Shown: piece after piece, positions 31,757-46,290 of the stretch
Layout: every line of letters begins with the position of its first letter
Position numbering within the stretch: position 1 is the stretch's first letter
DNA from: Megalopta genalis
Taxonomy: Eukaryota; Arthropoda; Insecta; Hymenoptera; Halictidae
Length of the DNA stretch: 64,000 bases
Direction of reading: 5' to 3'
Assembly: GCF_051020955.1 (NCBI RefSeq)
Contig: NC_135013.1
Location: 35,603,302 to 35,667,301, forward strand
Notes under the pieces: model-generated
The model's input: the letters and a program-made list of their open reading frames with translations, nothing else
Told to the model about the DNA's origin: nothing
Databases searched by the model: none
Made by a program: the position numbers and the translations under genes

Positions 31757-32921
31757 GTTGAGCAGCCGGCTACGAGATCAATATGATGGGGTGGCGCTCG
31801 CTTAGGTCCGCTTTCGTTCTGCTTTCGTTCCGCTCTCGTTTCCGCACGCTGTTGCCTCCGCGGCTCGTCGAAACGACGAAGCCCGCGACCCGATCTCGAA
31901 CGGGTCCCGAACGGGTCCCGAAGGCCGGCTGGCCGGATCCGCGCAATCATCCCTCGACGAACCTGTCGATTCCCTTTAGCCGCCAGCACCGCGAAATTGA
32001 CTTTTTCCAAAGCCCGAACAGCGCCGTGCGCCAACAGGCCTTCGGACCGTCAAAGAGGTTTTTGGCGCCTCGACGGCTCCGACGGCTTCGACGGCGATCC
32101 GCTTAATACCCGTCGCTGTCGGCCCCCCGACATGCTACCGCGGGATGCTAGAATTTATTTTCTTCGTGCTCGTTTGCGAGCTGGCCGGCTTCCGGGATCA
32201 GGTGGTAGGGCTGCGGCGAACCTGCGAAGAGCTTAAGCAAAGTTGCCGCTGTCCTCTTGCAGCGACCCGGTGTATCCGCAGAGACTTTTCCGACGGATCG
32301 AGTTTCCAGATTTTTTTTAGACGATCTGGGATTTAGAGGCGATCGGTAGAGGCTCCCGGCGGAGTCGGCGATTCTTTACCGAGAATCGTCCGACCGTGGC
32401 ATGTCGTGAAAGGGGCTTGTGCCTCGATCGCGTTTCGATACTTGCGCACTCCCTGTACAGCATTGGATCGTCCATAGAGACGTCTTTCATTCTTCTTCTC
32501 GCAAAGGTGCGATCGTAACGTTTCGTGTCGATTACGAAAACTATTGAATGTAAATCGGCACGGAAGAGGACGTTCAATTGCCGAAATAACAAATCCCCGT
32601 CCCTGTTTCTTCGACGGATCTCGCCGGAAACGGTTAAAAAAAAAAAATGAAAGGTAGCATTTGCACAGGACCGGTTCATCCGCGTAAATCCGGGATATTT
32701 TCCGATGGGAAGCGCAGCGATCCTCTCGATGGTTGCCGGAAGGCGTTCCCGGCGCGACCAGAGAGCTCGAAAGTGCGTGCGCGAGTCGCTCGCGTTCATC
32801 ATGCTTATCCGCGAGCAGAATACCGAGAGGACCCGGCTGATCCGCCCGAGACAATGCGGTTAAGCTTGTCGGGAGATTCGGCGTACGAAGACGGGGTCGC
32901 GGACGGCCCGGATATGCCTAT

Positions 32922-32945
32922 GCGGACGCGGACGCGGACGCGGAT
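32922..32945. repeat. (GCGGAC)n hexamer repeat
   Basis: About four copies of GCGGAC in non-coding DNA. Confidence 0.8.
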
Positions 32946-33197
32946 ACGCGCGCAGCGCAGCGCCGGTGTTCCATCGATAAATCCGTGGCTCGGCTATTTT
33001 GCATAAAACGTAACGGAGCGTATGCAGCGGAGCGGGATGGCATTTATCGTCGCGATGCATGCGGCCGAACCAGACGACGTTTTTGTTGGACCAGTCGTTC
33101 CGCACCGGCTGCCTCCGCGTGCACCGAAAACCATCCCCGCCCATTAAATCGAGATTTCGGCCGGTGATTAGCGCCAGTTTGCCTCGGCCCGCGCTCG

Positions 33198-33254
33198 CTT
33201 CGCCTCGTCTCGCCTCGTCTCGCCTCGTCTCGCCTCGCCTCGCCTCGCCTCGCT
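33198..33254. repeat. (CGCCT/CGTCT)n pentamer repeat
   Basis: Eleven or so pentamers alternating CGCCT and CGTCT. A polymorphic minisatellite candidate. Confidence 0.9.
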
Positions 33255-34439
33255 GCGCCCAGCCAGTCGATAGATTTTACCAATAATTTTCCGTCGGTCC
33301 GTGGAATTTCGATTCGAAGGAACCTGCCGTGGTTTCCCAGCAGCCCCATCCTCCCGTTCCTCTCCATCCCCTCGTTCGCCACCAACGAGATACTTTCCAT
33401 TGTCTTGTACCTACCTTGTTTCACCGTCGTTTCTCTCGCGGAAGCAGAAATTTGTGAAATTTAATGCTCGATACGAAATCCCCTTTTGTTCTTTCGGGAC
33501 CGACGCTGTCCGATTCGCGGACGGAATATTCGAGAAAAATTCTCGACCGAGATTAAGCGCTCTCCGTTTCGTCCAGCGAGGGCGAATCGCTCTTCGATCG
33601 TCGCTCGTAGAAAGATTCATGGAAAATATGTATCGGTTGCGCGGAATTTTTGAGCGTGCGTCGATCCGGCAGAGTTGCGCCCGGTAACGAGGAAAGACGA
33701 TCCGGCATGAAAATATTAGTAGAATTCGCGATACAGCCGATCGACCGGGAGTCGCGAATCTCTTCGGAAATCGAGCTCCGTTCGCGACCCGCGAGCGAAG
33801 AACGGAAAAAGAAGAACGGCCGGAATTTAATTCGAGGGAAGCTGCTCGATGCGAAATGAAAATTTTCATCGACGCGCGCATGTAACCGCGCCGTCCGGGA
33901 TAATTAAACTTCGCTCGAAATGCAGTTGCGTGCCCGGGCCAGAATGCCGGGAATGGAGAGAGGCGCGGGGCTGTGCGGAAACTCGAAAATCGCCGGCGAA
34001 ACATTTTCCGCAGCGGCGGAGAGACGCGGCGAAGTCGATGGGAGATTTCGTTCGACTTGCGGCGCTCGCGGCGCCCGCGAAGCGGCTAGGCCGAAAAAGC
34101 CGAAATCGTCGGCGGCTTTTTAATCGCGTGCCCGCCGGTTCAAACATCGGGGGCAAACCGATGCACCGCGACGCCGTTGCAGTTGCCGTACTCGTTGCCG
34201 ATTCCGATTAAATGCTGGCTCCGCGCGAAATTCCATTCATTTACCGTCCGACCGCCGACGCGGAACGCTGAATCGTTTAACGCGAATTTTTTCCGAATAA
34301 TTCCAGCCTTCGACGGTGTTGACGCGACCGTAGCGTCCACCGGAAACGTTTACAATCGAAACTTCGACGTCCGCCCGACCATCGAACGGTGCCTGCTCTT
34401 GGCCGATCATCGGCGACGTATATTCTACTAGCCGGATCG

Positions 34440-35600
34440 TTGGTATGGTTTCGGTTGGACGAATCGATATAATTTTGTAGTTCCGCTTCTTCCGTTTGGT
34501 AGGTTTTCGATTAGCGCGTTTCGGATCGTGGACAGAACGCGTTCGATCGGTCTATCGCGAACATCGTTTTCTTACTTTTTCCATCGTTGTCTCGTCGTTC
34601 TTTGCGCGACCAGCGACAGAACACGTTCCACTCGTTCGACCGCGGGAACGGATAATCGAATAATTAATCTCCTTGGAACCGGAACAGAGAATTATTTGTA
34701 TCCGTCCGACGGTAGATAGACTCGTTCCACTCGTCCGTGCCCGAGCATTCGATTACACCTTCGTCGGCTCATTGCCAGGGCATATTCGCCTCCGACAACT
34801 ATGAACGAGAGTAGAACTCGTTGCCGGTCTAATTAACGGCCATTCTACTTTTCCGATTACATCGGACTTCTATTTTTATCTGCCCGACGCCGAACGATCC
34901 TCGTTCTACTCGTTTGTCGTTTGCAAACTCGTTATCCTTTGTCCGATCGGTGACATTACGTATTCCACTTACCGCGCCCCGTTGGCAGCGCGAGTATAAA
35001 CAATGCTCCATTGAATTCGCAGAACGAACAATGTAATTCTATTTGTTCATTTAGAATTTCAAGTTTTCATCTGTCCGTCGATGCGCCAACTCGTTCCATT
35101 CGACTTTCTCCGACAACTTCGATCTCGCGATCCGTCCGACCATCGTGTCGCGCGATTGCATCGTCGCGCGACGCGCGACCGATGCCGATGCTTGCGCGCA
35201 TCGACTCCGATCAAATTGATCCCAGTCCGACGCGGTACCTTCCATAGTTCCGCTCGTCCGGATAGACCATTCTCCTTGTTCCCGAATCGACTGGATTCCG
35301 TTCATGCGTCCACAGTTCGTCTAACCGGACGGGACGCGACGAGCTACGGAGCCGATTCTAGCATCGCGAGGTCTCGTTTCAACATCGTAACGCGCTTATT
35401 CTACGCGCTCGAAGCCGGACCATTTCTATTGTCCTCGTCCGAGCAGATCCTATTCCGTTCAACCTGTCCGAGTACGATCCTTGTTCCGACTAGGCGAACG
35501 CCCATTCTACTCGCTCGTCGAGCACGAAACGATAGTTCCCGCGACTCCTCGAGGTCGATGTTCACCCTCGTCGAATTACCGATTTCCGAGTCTCTGCCGA
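34440..35600. repeat. Degenerate dispersed repeat tract (CTCGTTC-type words)
   Basis: Words such as TTCTACTCGT, GTTCCACTCGT and CATTCTACTCG recur every 80-200 nt, next to TCCGAC/CGATC boxes. This suggests an old decayed tandem array, though the unit could not be fixed by eye. Confidence 0.35.
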
Positions 35601-38600
35601 TCGAACGAAATATGTAATGGGTTCGGTGGTTGAGGAACTGAAATCGCCGAATCGAACAAATCGGTGAAATTTTCGTAGAACTTTGGATACTCGGATATAA
35701 TTGTGCAGAGCTCCGATTTTATAGTGGACTTTTTGAAAATTCTTCTAGACAGCAGAAATCTACCGGCAGAAACTAAGAGAACATTTGGACGGTTAGGAAG
35801 CCGCCGAAATCGATTCGGAAAGGTTGACTTTTCGACAACCCGTCGCAAAATCCTTGACTCCGCGAAGCGTCACGGTCGATCAAAGGGTAATAACTTGACC
35901 GTAAAATCAACGCGGCGCGGAGCGTCGCGGTGGCAGCCACGCGTGCGACCGCAATCGCGTAATTATCATTCGCAATTACGGGGAACCGTCGAGAGTTGCC
36001 GACAGGCTCGGAGTCGCGGTAAAACACCGAACGATCCCTTTAATCCGGCGCGTTCGTTTCGCGCTCGTTTCCTGCCTCGATATCGCGCGCTCCCCGTCTC
36101 TGTCTTTCGACGCGAAATAAACAAACGTCCGAATTTATTTGCGCCGCGGCTGAATTTTCCAAGCCGGCGGAAAATAGTCTGTCGGCCGGAAACAAAACCG
36201 GCGGAATAACGAAAAACTAAAACGAGAGGAGAAATTCGCTCGAGTTCACTCGTTCGAACGCGTTACCGTCCTCCGCCCGTCGAACTCGCGGCTGCAACTG
36301 CGCGCGGCTGCAGCAATTCCCTTAATCGTCGCAATTGGATGAACCGAAGCGCCGCGCCACGCCCGGCATCCGCCACTCGATTACCGTGTAATTAAATCAA
36401 CTTTCGCCACGGTTTTCCAACGCCGCGACGGCTACGGCGGCGATGGCGGCGATCGCGGCGGCCGCGACGAGCGGAGGAATCGCCCGCGAATAATGCGTTC
36501 GCTCGGCGACGCGGAACCATCGTTCCCAGCCGAATAATTACAGAACGAACCGAATCGAAACCGTTAAACTTCGACCCGTCGCCTCCGCGAACAGCGTCCG
36601 TCGAATCGGGCCGGCGAGGAATCCCACCGATCGCCGCCGATCATTGTTTCGATACGCCCTTTTGGACGCGAAATGTTCGGGCTTGACAGTACGATCGGCG
36701 ATAGTTTCAAAAGGTCGAATAGAAATTGGTAGGGCAGCCATTGGAAAGCAACTATAAAAGAAATGCGACGAGGTAACGGCGTTGAACGAATTTCGAAATA
36801 TCGTTGTATCGTTTTTAATCGACTAAATTCAATCGACGCGATCGACGGAACTCGCTTTTCCGCACGTTTTCGTTCCGCGAGATCGTTCGGAACGAATCGA
36901 GGAAATATTCTGCAACTTTCGACGATCGCGGTAACGAGTTTATTCGTAATTTCCGTTCGCTGTATTCGTTGCAACGAATGTTTGTTTTAATTATGTAACG
37001 GAAACGCTTCCCGAACGTTTCAATAAACGCGCCTCATTATCGCCGGCGCCCAAATTTTCAACGACGAGTTCTTCCGCGATTTTTGTACCGTCCGTATTTG
37101 TTACAATTGTGGAGTTTCGCTCGCTCGGAGCACGTAAAAGGCTTTATAAAATTGCTTTTAGTTTCGCTTTGTGGAAACGGTCCGTGAAAGCGAATACAAT
37201 ACGATTTCATTTCGCGTTCGTCAAACTTGTTAAAATATCATTGTTACAAAGTGAATTATCGTCATTCGATATACCTTTGCCCACCGGATAGTGTGCTTTT
37301 TCGAAACAGAGATAAGCACGAGTCTTTAAGACGAGCGATTCTTCCGTCGGCGCGACGGTCGAAGTTTAATCCGTTCAATAAATTCGTAATTTCGTAGAAA
37401 AACAGACCGAATTTGATTTCTGCCCGATATTTTCGATTCGATATTCATCGAAATTGTACAAATGCAAGAACAGGAGGCTGCGTTGCTTCCAAATGTTTCC
37501 TCTGATCGCGCGCGATAAAAATAATCGATTATCAGGGGAAATCCATCGAAATGAAAAACGTTGCGGTCGAAAGAACTACGAGCGACAGCATGCAAAAAAC
37601 ATCGGTGAAAAGCACGAAGCACGATCCGCGTGCAGGACGCGTCACGCGGCACTTCCTTTGCCACATATTGAAAATATAGATCGCTCGCCGCGATACACGG
37701 GCGCACGGCGTGCTGTATAAATCAATCGCGACGCGGCGTGATAAATAGTGAAATAATAGCGACGCGCCGTCCGTTCTCGAAAACGGCAAATAAAAAAAAA
37801 GCTGCGTTTCCACTCGTCGAGGGTGTCTCGCGATTTCGAGCCAACCGGTGGATCCTTCCGACGGATCGACCGACCGACCGAGCAAACGGACTCCGATTTT
37901 ACGAAACGATTACGTTTCGTCGTCCCGAATTGCGACGAGAGCACGAGCCGCGACTCGCGATCGGACCTTGGCCCGACGCAACGGCGCGCAATTGTCCTCG
38001 CAGAATCTCGGCGAACCTTGTAATTTGTGGCGACAACCTGGGAATCCCTCGATCGTTGTCCAGTTCTTTAACGAAGCGCGTCGTCGGACACTTTTGCTCG
38101 ACGCTTCTCGGGCGAGAGTTGGTTCGCGCATCGCGTTGGATCGCAGCGGTCGAGGCCGCGTCGTGCTTCGACCTCCGCTGCTCGAACAGGAATAAACGAG
38201 TCCCGGGTCGTGCAACTGGTGAGCGCGGAAGAAAATCGAAATCTTATTCCGAGTCGACCTTCCAGCGTTTTCTCCGCGGTCTACAATTATTAACCGCGTC
38301 AGCGCAGCTGTTCGTCGACGCAGCTGGCCTGCATGTTTCTCTCCGTGCGCGCGCTCGCTCGCGCGACTCTCCTCTCCTCGTTATATCACAATAGAGATTT
38401 CCGCGTAAGGCGCGCCGTAATCCTGCCGACCTTGCGAATGAATCAGAATCGCGATCTGCCGGAGTAAAAACGTCAGCGCTTTATCGCGCTGGTCTAAACA
38501 GAGCGCTTATATTTTATAGATTTTCGCGGCAGCCGGGCAGATTACGTTTACGAGCTTCGTTAGGAAAGTCCGACGCGAGAAGTTCGAGGTAAAATAGAAC

Positions 38601-40496
38601 GAAACTAAGCCCGCGGACCGTGTCGGGAATAAAGGCCATGATGCGGATAACTCCGGCGAAAATTATGTACAGGCCGCGTCAAAACGATAGGACGGAATTA
38701 CGAGCGCGATAACTTCGGGATCACCGAGAGGAATACTTTTCCCGCCGTTTATTCGTATATTCCGCTGTATATATAACATATGGAAGGATTGGGCTAAACA
38801 AAAATTGATAGATCGAGACAGAAGCGCTCGATTATTTCGGAAGCAGAGAATTGGAGCCAGTTTTTGTGAAAGGTCCTGTATAGACCCGGGTAATACGTCC
38901 AAGACTACCCGGAGCGGAGAATCGGGCCACGCTAATGAAAAGTTGTCGCTCGGCTATTAATCCAGCTCGCGAGACCATCCGCGATTCCGCGAGGCGGAAT
39001 TCTCGGGGCTCGTCGCGGAATCGCGAGGACGAAGGACGCGCGCGGCGCTTGTATATCCTGGCACGACGAGAAATATCTGTCCGAGGAAGTCGAATGCGAC
39101 CGAAAGCGGTCTCGCGGTCTCGCGGTCTCGCGTTCGCGACGGTTCCGGTGATAGGCCGCCGTTTCTCAAACCGTTTTGGCACACCTCCAGATCCAGGTCC
39201 GTGTGCACCTGACCCGAAGTGCAACAAGTACAATTAGGGAAAGCAGAACTTGGCCGCGCACTGACCTGCGCACCGTCGCGTCGCGTGTCGTTGTCGCGCA
39301 ATCGATATACCTCACATGCACGGAGGCCGAAACCGGAGGCGGACGAAATTTCTGCTGACCGGATACGAAGGAGCAGCTTGTCTCGGCCAAGCGATCATTT
39401 TCCGGTGGTTTCACAGCCCGGAATCGAATTTCACCGGCGCGGCGGCCACGGCGATTAATTAAATCGGCCACCCGCCGACACGAATTTTATTCCTCCGCGC
39501 CCAGCTATTTTATCAACGCGACGAGTCTCGTCGGCCCGACGCGGCCTGGCTTCGCCGAGAATTAAACGGCCCGCGTTCGTTTGCCGCGAATCCTCGCCGA
39601 AATCCCGCCCGCAGGCGTGTGCCGGGCGTAATTAAAACACTCGGCGACTGGGACCGATTGCGAAATAATGTTTGCACGGAGTTTTATAATCGATCACGTG
39701 GTGGGCCGTCGGTGATTGCCGGTGGACTGTAGGCGCAGCGCCATCCTCGTCGAGAAGATCGCATCGGTTCGGCCTGCTCGCAGGCAGCAGCAGCCTTTGG
39801 ATCGAAGAAAATATTTCCGGAAGGATTTCGTATTATTCGGAAAATTGTTAAAGTTATGGAGAAACTTTAAATTTGCCTGGCGAGAACTTTCTCGACAGTT
39901 TCTCAACGATACCTCGCGCTTTTCCGAGCAACCGCTCGCTGCCGCTGGCTCGCGAATTCGAAACTAAATTATGTATTTGACCGTGACAAAAATTGGTTGC
40001 TTTCGGCAGCGACGATAAAGCGGCCGAAATCTTGGAAATATTCTTGAACCGTGATTGCGTAAAAATGCAGAAACCGGTGTTCGACGTTCGAAGAATGAAT
40101 TTCTTTGTGAAATTACGACGGGTTAAACGTCGAGAATTTTTCTAAAATTTGAGCGTCAATGTTATATCGGAGCCACCGTAAGCTCGAATTAAGACGTTTG
40201 CTCGATCGTTTCGTATAGATTGAAACGGTGGATTTAGCGTTTTTGGTTGAATAATCGTGACAATAATTACACCGGTACGGGTACGTACCTCGACGAGTAA
40301 TTCGTACGCGAAGCGAGCACGGTTTCGTCCAGAGATTGTTCTCCCGTGATCAAAGTAATCACGGTAATTGCGTCGCAGAATCCCGGACCCAGAGTCCCTG
40401 CGCTTTGTTTATTATTTTAATACCGGCCGTAGTGGCCGGCGAGGCCACGTGAACGCGGAATAAATTAGCCACGGGTCACGTGCAATTTTCCTCCGT

Positions 40497-40527
40497 TGCG
40501 TCGCGTCCCGTCGCGTCGCGTCGCGTC
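40497..40527. repeat. (GTCGC)n pentamer repeat
   Basis: Five to six copies of a GTCGC/CGTCG unit. Confidence 0.8.
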
Positions 40528-43500
40528 GGACACCGACGATTCGTTCGCAGCCGCGACAGCCATCGGCGAAAGTGTTAAATCGCGCGGTTCTTTCTGCTCC
40601 TCGCGAGAGCGCGCGAATATTTCTCGAGATTCGACCGTTAAATCGACACGGTGGATCTTGGAAGAACGACTTTCGGCAAGATACTCGAAGATTTTCGCGA
40701 CCGCGTTTTCGCAGCAGGGTCGAAACTCCGACCGAAACGAAATTCGGTGAGAACAAATTGACGAACGCGTAGTTACTTCTGTGGAAGAACTTCGCGTTTT
40801 AATTTATTTACGACGGCCCGGTCGGAGCGGAGCGACGCGGCGCCTGCGGATGCTCGCGTTCGAAACGAACGCTCGAAGTTTTCGCGAACGATGTAACAAA
40901 ATAAAGCAGGTGGCCTGGATCGCGGAGACCGAACTCCATCGTCTTCGAAAAACGGCGGGCGTTGTAACAGGTGTTGCTGTAGCAACGGACCAGACTCGAC
41001 CGTGTATTTCCCATCGATTCGATATTTTCTCGGCGATACGCTTTTTCCGAAGACGAGCTTTACGGGAAAAAAAACATATTCGAGTCGCCGAGCGGTTCAC
41101 CTTTTCGCGTCTCTTTCAACGCCGAGGGATTAACGCGTCAAGTGCCAGGAAAAGTTTCGAAAGAGATTACCGTGGCGACCGTTTATATTTCAATTTCACC
41201 CGCCTTCGCGAGCTTCCATTAAATAAATCCATATTAAACGAAGCTCCGATGGACGCCGCGCCGCGCCGCGCCGGCTCGTTGAAACTTCCGGGGGTGCGTT
41301 GCCAATGAACTGCATGCTGTTCGAGAAGCCCAAAGTTTCCGCTCCGTGTTTCTCCCTGCCCTTTCACCCGTCAACGTTTCGATCTCCCGTGATTTCTGAA
41401 CGGTACCGCTCTGTTCGAACTGTGTTCCGGCACACGCTATGAAATTTCCATGGCAGTTCCACCAAAAACAATTCATATTTCTCCGGAACAATATCCGAAC
41501 TCCCGTTGCTCGCTTGCAACCTCGACGCGTTGGCTAATTAAATGCAGGAGGATTTCGGACGATTTTTCCAGAAACGCTCGTTCGTCTCGCGTCGATCGAA
41601 CGCGACGCGAGGGTTCGCAAAATGAAAATATTGGAGGGACATCTGGGTTACCGGCGGGGGTCGTGTTTCGTTTGCGCAAACGGACCGCAACAAATCACTT
41701 GGCAGGGGTGCGGGAGCACGTGCGCGATCGAACACGCCCGCGCGCGCCGCGCGTTTCCTCAGTTAGCGAATCTCATTACCGGAACGCATTGGCCGACGGT
41801 TGGTGAGTGTCGTATAAATTTGCAACACAATATCGCTTTATCATTGCCCGACAGTCGCCGGATGAATTATGGCAGGAGGAGAGAGAGGGTGTCAGACTCT
41901 GCGGGAGCGGTGCACGTCGACGCGGGAAGCGATATCTACGAAATCGTTTAGCGAGTAGACCCGCGGAATTTCGTCGAAGCTCGCGCGTATGCACCCGGAC
42001 GAGTCCGCAACTCCCCGGGAACTATTCGCTAACCTGTTAATGGAATCGCGGGCCAAGACGGAACCGAGAGCTTTTCGCCCCGATCTTTCGAAAGTAACTC
42101 GGATATTTCGGACGGTTTCGGGGAACGCGACGGCCCGGATCACCGATTTCTCCGTCGATGGATTCGGCATTCCGAAATGCATCGAACTTTTACCAGAACC
42201 CAAACAACGCTGCGCAAGATGCGTACTTTTCGACCGTCGTTCGGCGAGTCGCATTTTAATCCACGATCGTAACGTTAAGGCATCGAAGACGAATCCGTCT
42301 TCGTCTCGCGTCTGTATTTTTCCGGAGACAAACGTGGCGCATTTCGAACGTCGCGATCGTAAACAGCGCGATAAGAGAGACTTGGAGCTGGAATCTCGAA
42401 TCCTCGCGGGACGATAATTCGCATCGATGTCAATTTATGCAGAAGCGTACCCGGAAGCAGGGAAATATGACGGGGAGACGACACGGCGGGAAGGCGAAGC
42501 AGAACCTCGTTCCAGAACGTAGAAAGGAATACGCGGAGCAACCTAGGCTTTAGCGGGGAGTTATAAACTACGTGACGGAAAATCGTGTCAGCCGTACTTC
42601 GCCGGTAGCTGCTGTTCAACTTTCTCGCACTGTTACGGCAACTTCTTTTTTTTCCACCGGAGGTGGCGACTTTCTCCGAGACTTCGTTTCGATCGATGTA
42701 CGATTCGAGATTTCATCGGGAGCCGCGGCTTGTCGCGCCGCGTCGCGACCGTTCCCTCCGATTTCCCGTCGAATTTCTCGACGGAGAAGTATGTCTCCTA
42801 TCATAATTGCAGCATGTGTTCGATCGCTCGCTGTACTCCTGTACTTGGTAGAAAGCTTGTTCTTGTTCCGTTCGTGAAAACGATTAAACGGATCTGGGAT
42901 ATTAATAGCGAACGAAGAAATTAGGCCGACCGCTTTATGCGAATTCGCGCTTATATCTCCGACGTCTTTTCGCGGCAGACTAATTACGCAACATCGGATC
43001 GTCTATGGAAAAACTGTTCCAGAAAGTTTTGTTAAACAGAGGTTCGAAAGCGCGGACTATCAGCCTCGTCCAACAGCCGTTGAGATTCGTTCGTGTCAAA
43101 GTCTAACGACTTCCCGAGCTCGCGATCCACGTTTCCAGACCTATTCGGGCAATCTAAACATTCCTCGGCCCCTTTTCCGCGAATCCCCTGCTTCCGAGAT
43201 CGCGAAACTAGTCGCGGTACAGTCACGCTCGATATCTAAAACACGTATCAACCGCAAGGTTCGCGCGACGTTTGGAAAATTGAGCACATCGAGTCTGCCG
43301 TTTGAGAATTTGTCCGTTCCTGATCAACGGTGCCGAACGAGCTTACGCTCGGCGGCAACTTGCAGCCGCGTGTAAACGCGGAACGCAACCCGGTAAGTCG
43401 AAATCGCGAAAGGTAAACGGCCGTCGACGTATGCGCTTCTACGCGCGCGTAGCGACGCAGCGATCGCGAGAAAGCGATCCGCGACACCGTGGTCGAGGTA

Positions 43501-44870
43501 TTTTTCTCATCGATGGGACGCGTTTCACCGATATCGAGGCGTATCGTGGCCTCGAAACGGCCCAGGAAAGTCGAGTCACGGTCGGTTCGCGAGAGATCGA
43601 TAACATTCCGGAACATCGCGATCTTCTTCTCGTCCGACGACGTCTGCTTCCGTCGAAAACGTCCGGGGAGGACGGTTCGCGTCGGAATCCTGCGGTTTAC
43701 GCTGACATTTCCCGCGTCATTGTCATCGAGGCGCGGACGGGCCGGCGGGCCGGGTCGGGTCGCGCCGCGCGTCTAATTACGGCAGGAAGCGATTCCCCGA
43801 AGAATGACATTCGTACGAAATGGAAACGAGTCGTCGGCGAAACAATGGTCGCCGGTTCACAAAAAAGAAAATAAAAACAGAAGAAGAAAAAAGTCGGTAA
43901 CGCAGACTCGCGGGCGTTTTTTTCCATGTGAACGCAACGGCCTTTGTTCGACGAACTTCTCTACGCGACGCACGCGTGCCAGGGATTTATAAAAAAGCTT
44001 GTCAACATCGTTTCGCTCGATCGATCCGTGCGAAGCGGTTTCGCGAAGCGATCGAATCGATCGTTCGACTTGTATACCGTCCATCGATCGAATCTCGTCT
44101 TTATGCTCGAATTAAATCGTTGCACACGGTTTACCGGGCGCATGTAAATTCGACGATTTCGTATGTTGTAATCGTAACGCGTACTCGTTGCGTCTGCGCG
44201 TAAAGAATAATAAAAACGATATCCGAGATGGAAACGTAAAGGAATTTTGATCTGTCCGTTGATCGAAAACAACAAGCATTTCGAAGCGAAAACCCGTATC
44301 TCGAGAACCCGACGAAGAAATCTGTTTTTGTCTCCGATAAAAATACCGAAAATGTGCGAACGAATCAACATATTTCGAGAAGAAGTTCTCGTTTCGAGCA
44401 CCGGATTAAGAACTCTCGGTTCAATCGTTCCGTCCGCGGACGACGATTATTTCGTTTTCGGAAACAATTATAATTGTAAATTCGGCCGAAGCTTTTTTAT
44501 GCAAATGCAGCTCTGTCCGAGGCCGACGGTTTTGCGGCCGCTCGAACGCCATCGGAAGCGAATCGTCCGCGTTCGCGTGTGCGCCGATGAAATGAATAAT
44601 CCAAGTTTCGAGTGGGCCGCGCGAGCCGGTTCTCGCCCCCGCGGAATTTCCTCGGCGCGGCCGCGCATCGCTCGCCGATTAGGTACGCGGCGTTAATTCG
44701 TCGCGGAAATTTTGTTTTCCCTGGCCGAGGCGAGCCCGGGCCGGCTCGACGCTCGCGCGAATTAAGGTCGCCGTTTAAAATGTAAAGCGCGTTGCAATAT
44801 CGCGAGCGGATTCCCCTATTCGGAGCCCGAGTGGTTCTCGCGTCTCTCGAATGGCTCGATATCGTGCTTT

Positions 44871-44881
44871 CCCCCCCCCCC
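44871..44881. repeat. Poly(C) tract
   Basis: Eleven consecutive C followed by GCCGCCC. A similar C run occurs at 48808-48818. Confidence 0.95.
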
Positions 44882-46113
44882 GCCGCCCCTCCTGATTTTC
44901 CGCGAATTTTATTATCCGAAGCGATCGAACTCGATATATGTACCGGGTTTCAGGGGGAAAGGATACGGCTAATTTTGACTGCGCGCGGATACGGGTAATT
45001 CGGATGCGCTCTCGACGATCTTGCAACGTCGATAGTCGATAGCACCGATAAGCTCTGGTAGCTCTGGTTAAATTCGTTCTCGGTAGATTGCGAATATCAA
45101 AGGACTTTGCGCCGTCCGTTTCTTCTCGCAGCGATTCGAGTGACTGAAACGGATGAAAAGGATCCGACGGTGTTAAAAAATATTCGGCTTTGTCTCTCCA
45201 ACCGCTAGCCAATTAATTTCGGATTGCCAGAGTTTGGAAAATAGGAACGGCTCGTCTACGAACTTCTTCGCAATCGCACCGAATTTCTTGCTAGCTTCGA
45301 ACGTCTCTGGTTTCACCGTTCTCCGATCCAACATCGAATCGTTGTCCAATTTGCTCCTTTCGAACGTTTCAAATTAGACGGATGCGTGTGTATCCGATTC
45401 TGCAGCAGTAGCTACTTTATCTCGCGACAGCCGACAGGTGTTCGATAGCCTCGATTCGTTCCATTTATCTGGAAGAATGTTGCCGATAAATCGAAACAGG
45501 TAACCGATTGGCGAACGAAGAGGTAGAAAATTTAAGCCTTGGTTTCGGTGTAACATGCACTCCGACGACCAGAATTTCGTTAACGTCGCGAAACCGTGTT
45601 ACGGTTGACCATGCCAAAGTCAAAACAGATAGAACGTGTACGTTTTACAGTTCGGTTTCCCCGGTTAATTTAATGTTCGTCCCTCGGGCGCATCTGCGCT
45701 GTCACCGGGAACGCAATTACGCGTTGTCGAGCTCTCATTATGGATGTCGTCGAAGAACAATATCGGCCGATATAATCCGATTCCCTTTAACAATATCCGT
45801 AAACGAATGCGGCCGGCCGGCCAGCTAATACGATCCTCGTCGCGGAACGCGGGACCGTCGCGTCGATTGTCGTTGAAAGCCCGCCCGAAATCCGTATAAA
45901 CTATAAACAGCGCGACCGACTGCAGCCTGCCTACATGCGCTAACCCGTGCCGCGTTACGTTGCGTTGTTTCGTGTTCCGTTGCGTCGCGTTGTGTACCAA
46001 CGTGTTGCTTGGAAGCGGCTGAAATGCCGTTAACGCGCTGCGCGAGCACCGCGCCCCTGTTACCTCCGTAATCCTGCTAATTAGTTTCGAAGCTTCGACT
46101 ACGCGACTCGGTG

Positions 46114-46139
46114 GAGCATTCGAGCATTCGAGCATTCGA
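46114..46139. repeat. 9-mer tandem repeat (GAGCATTCG) x3
   Basis: Three exact tandem copies of GAGCATTCG, the last one ending in A. Confidence 0.9.
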
Positions 46140-46260
46140 AGTCGCCGGGACTCGGGATCTTAAGATCACAGGCTTTCAAAGTCTCCAAGCTCTAAAGCCG
46201 CGAGATTTTAAGGTTGCCAAGTTCCTCGTTCCAGGAGCTTTCGCTATTCAACTCTCCATC

Positions 46261-46290
46261 CGGCGCGGCGCGGCGCGGCACGGCGCGGCG
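46261..46290. repeat. (GGCGC)n pentamer repeat
   Basis: Tandem GGCGC/GGCAC units forming a GC-rich tract just upstream of the CpG-rich block at 46700-47300. Confidence 0.8.

Noticed and set aside
32145..32336. 63-codon + strand ORF starting MLEFIFFVLVCELAG
   Set aside because: The start looks like a signal peptide, but there is no promoter, no poly(A) signal and no family resemblance. It is probably chance, near the divergent gene's 5' end.
37738..38394. 218-codon + strand open frame
   Set aside because: Arg/Ser-rich with no family resemblance and no splice or regulatory context.
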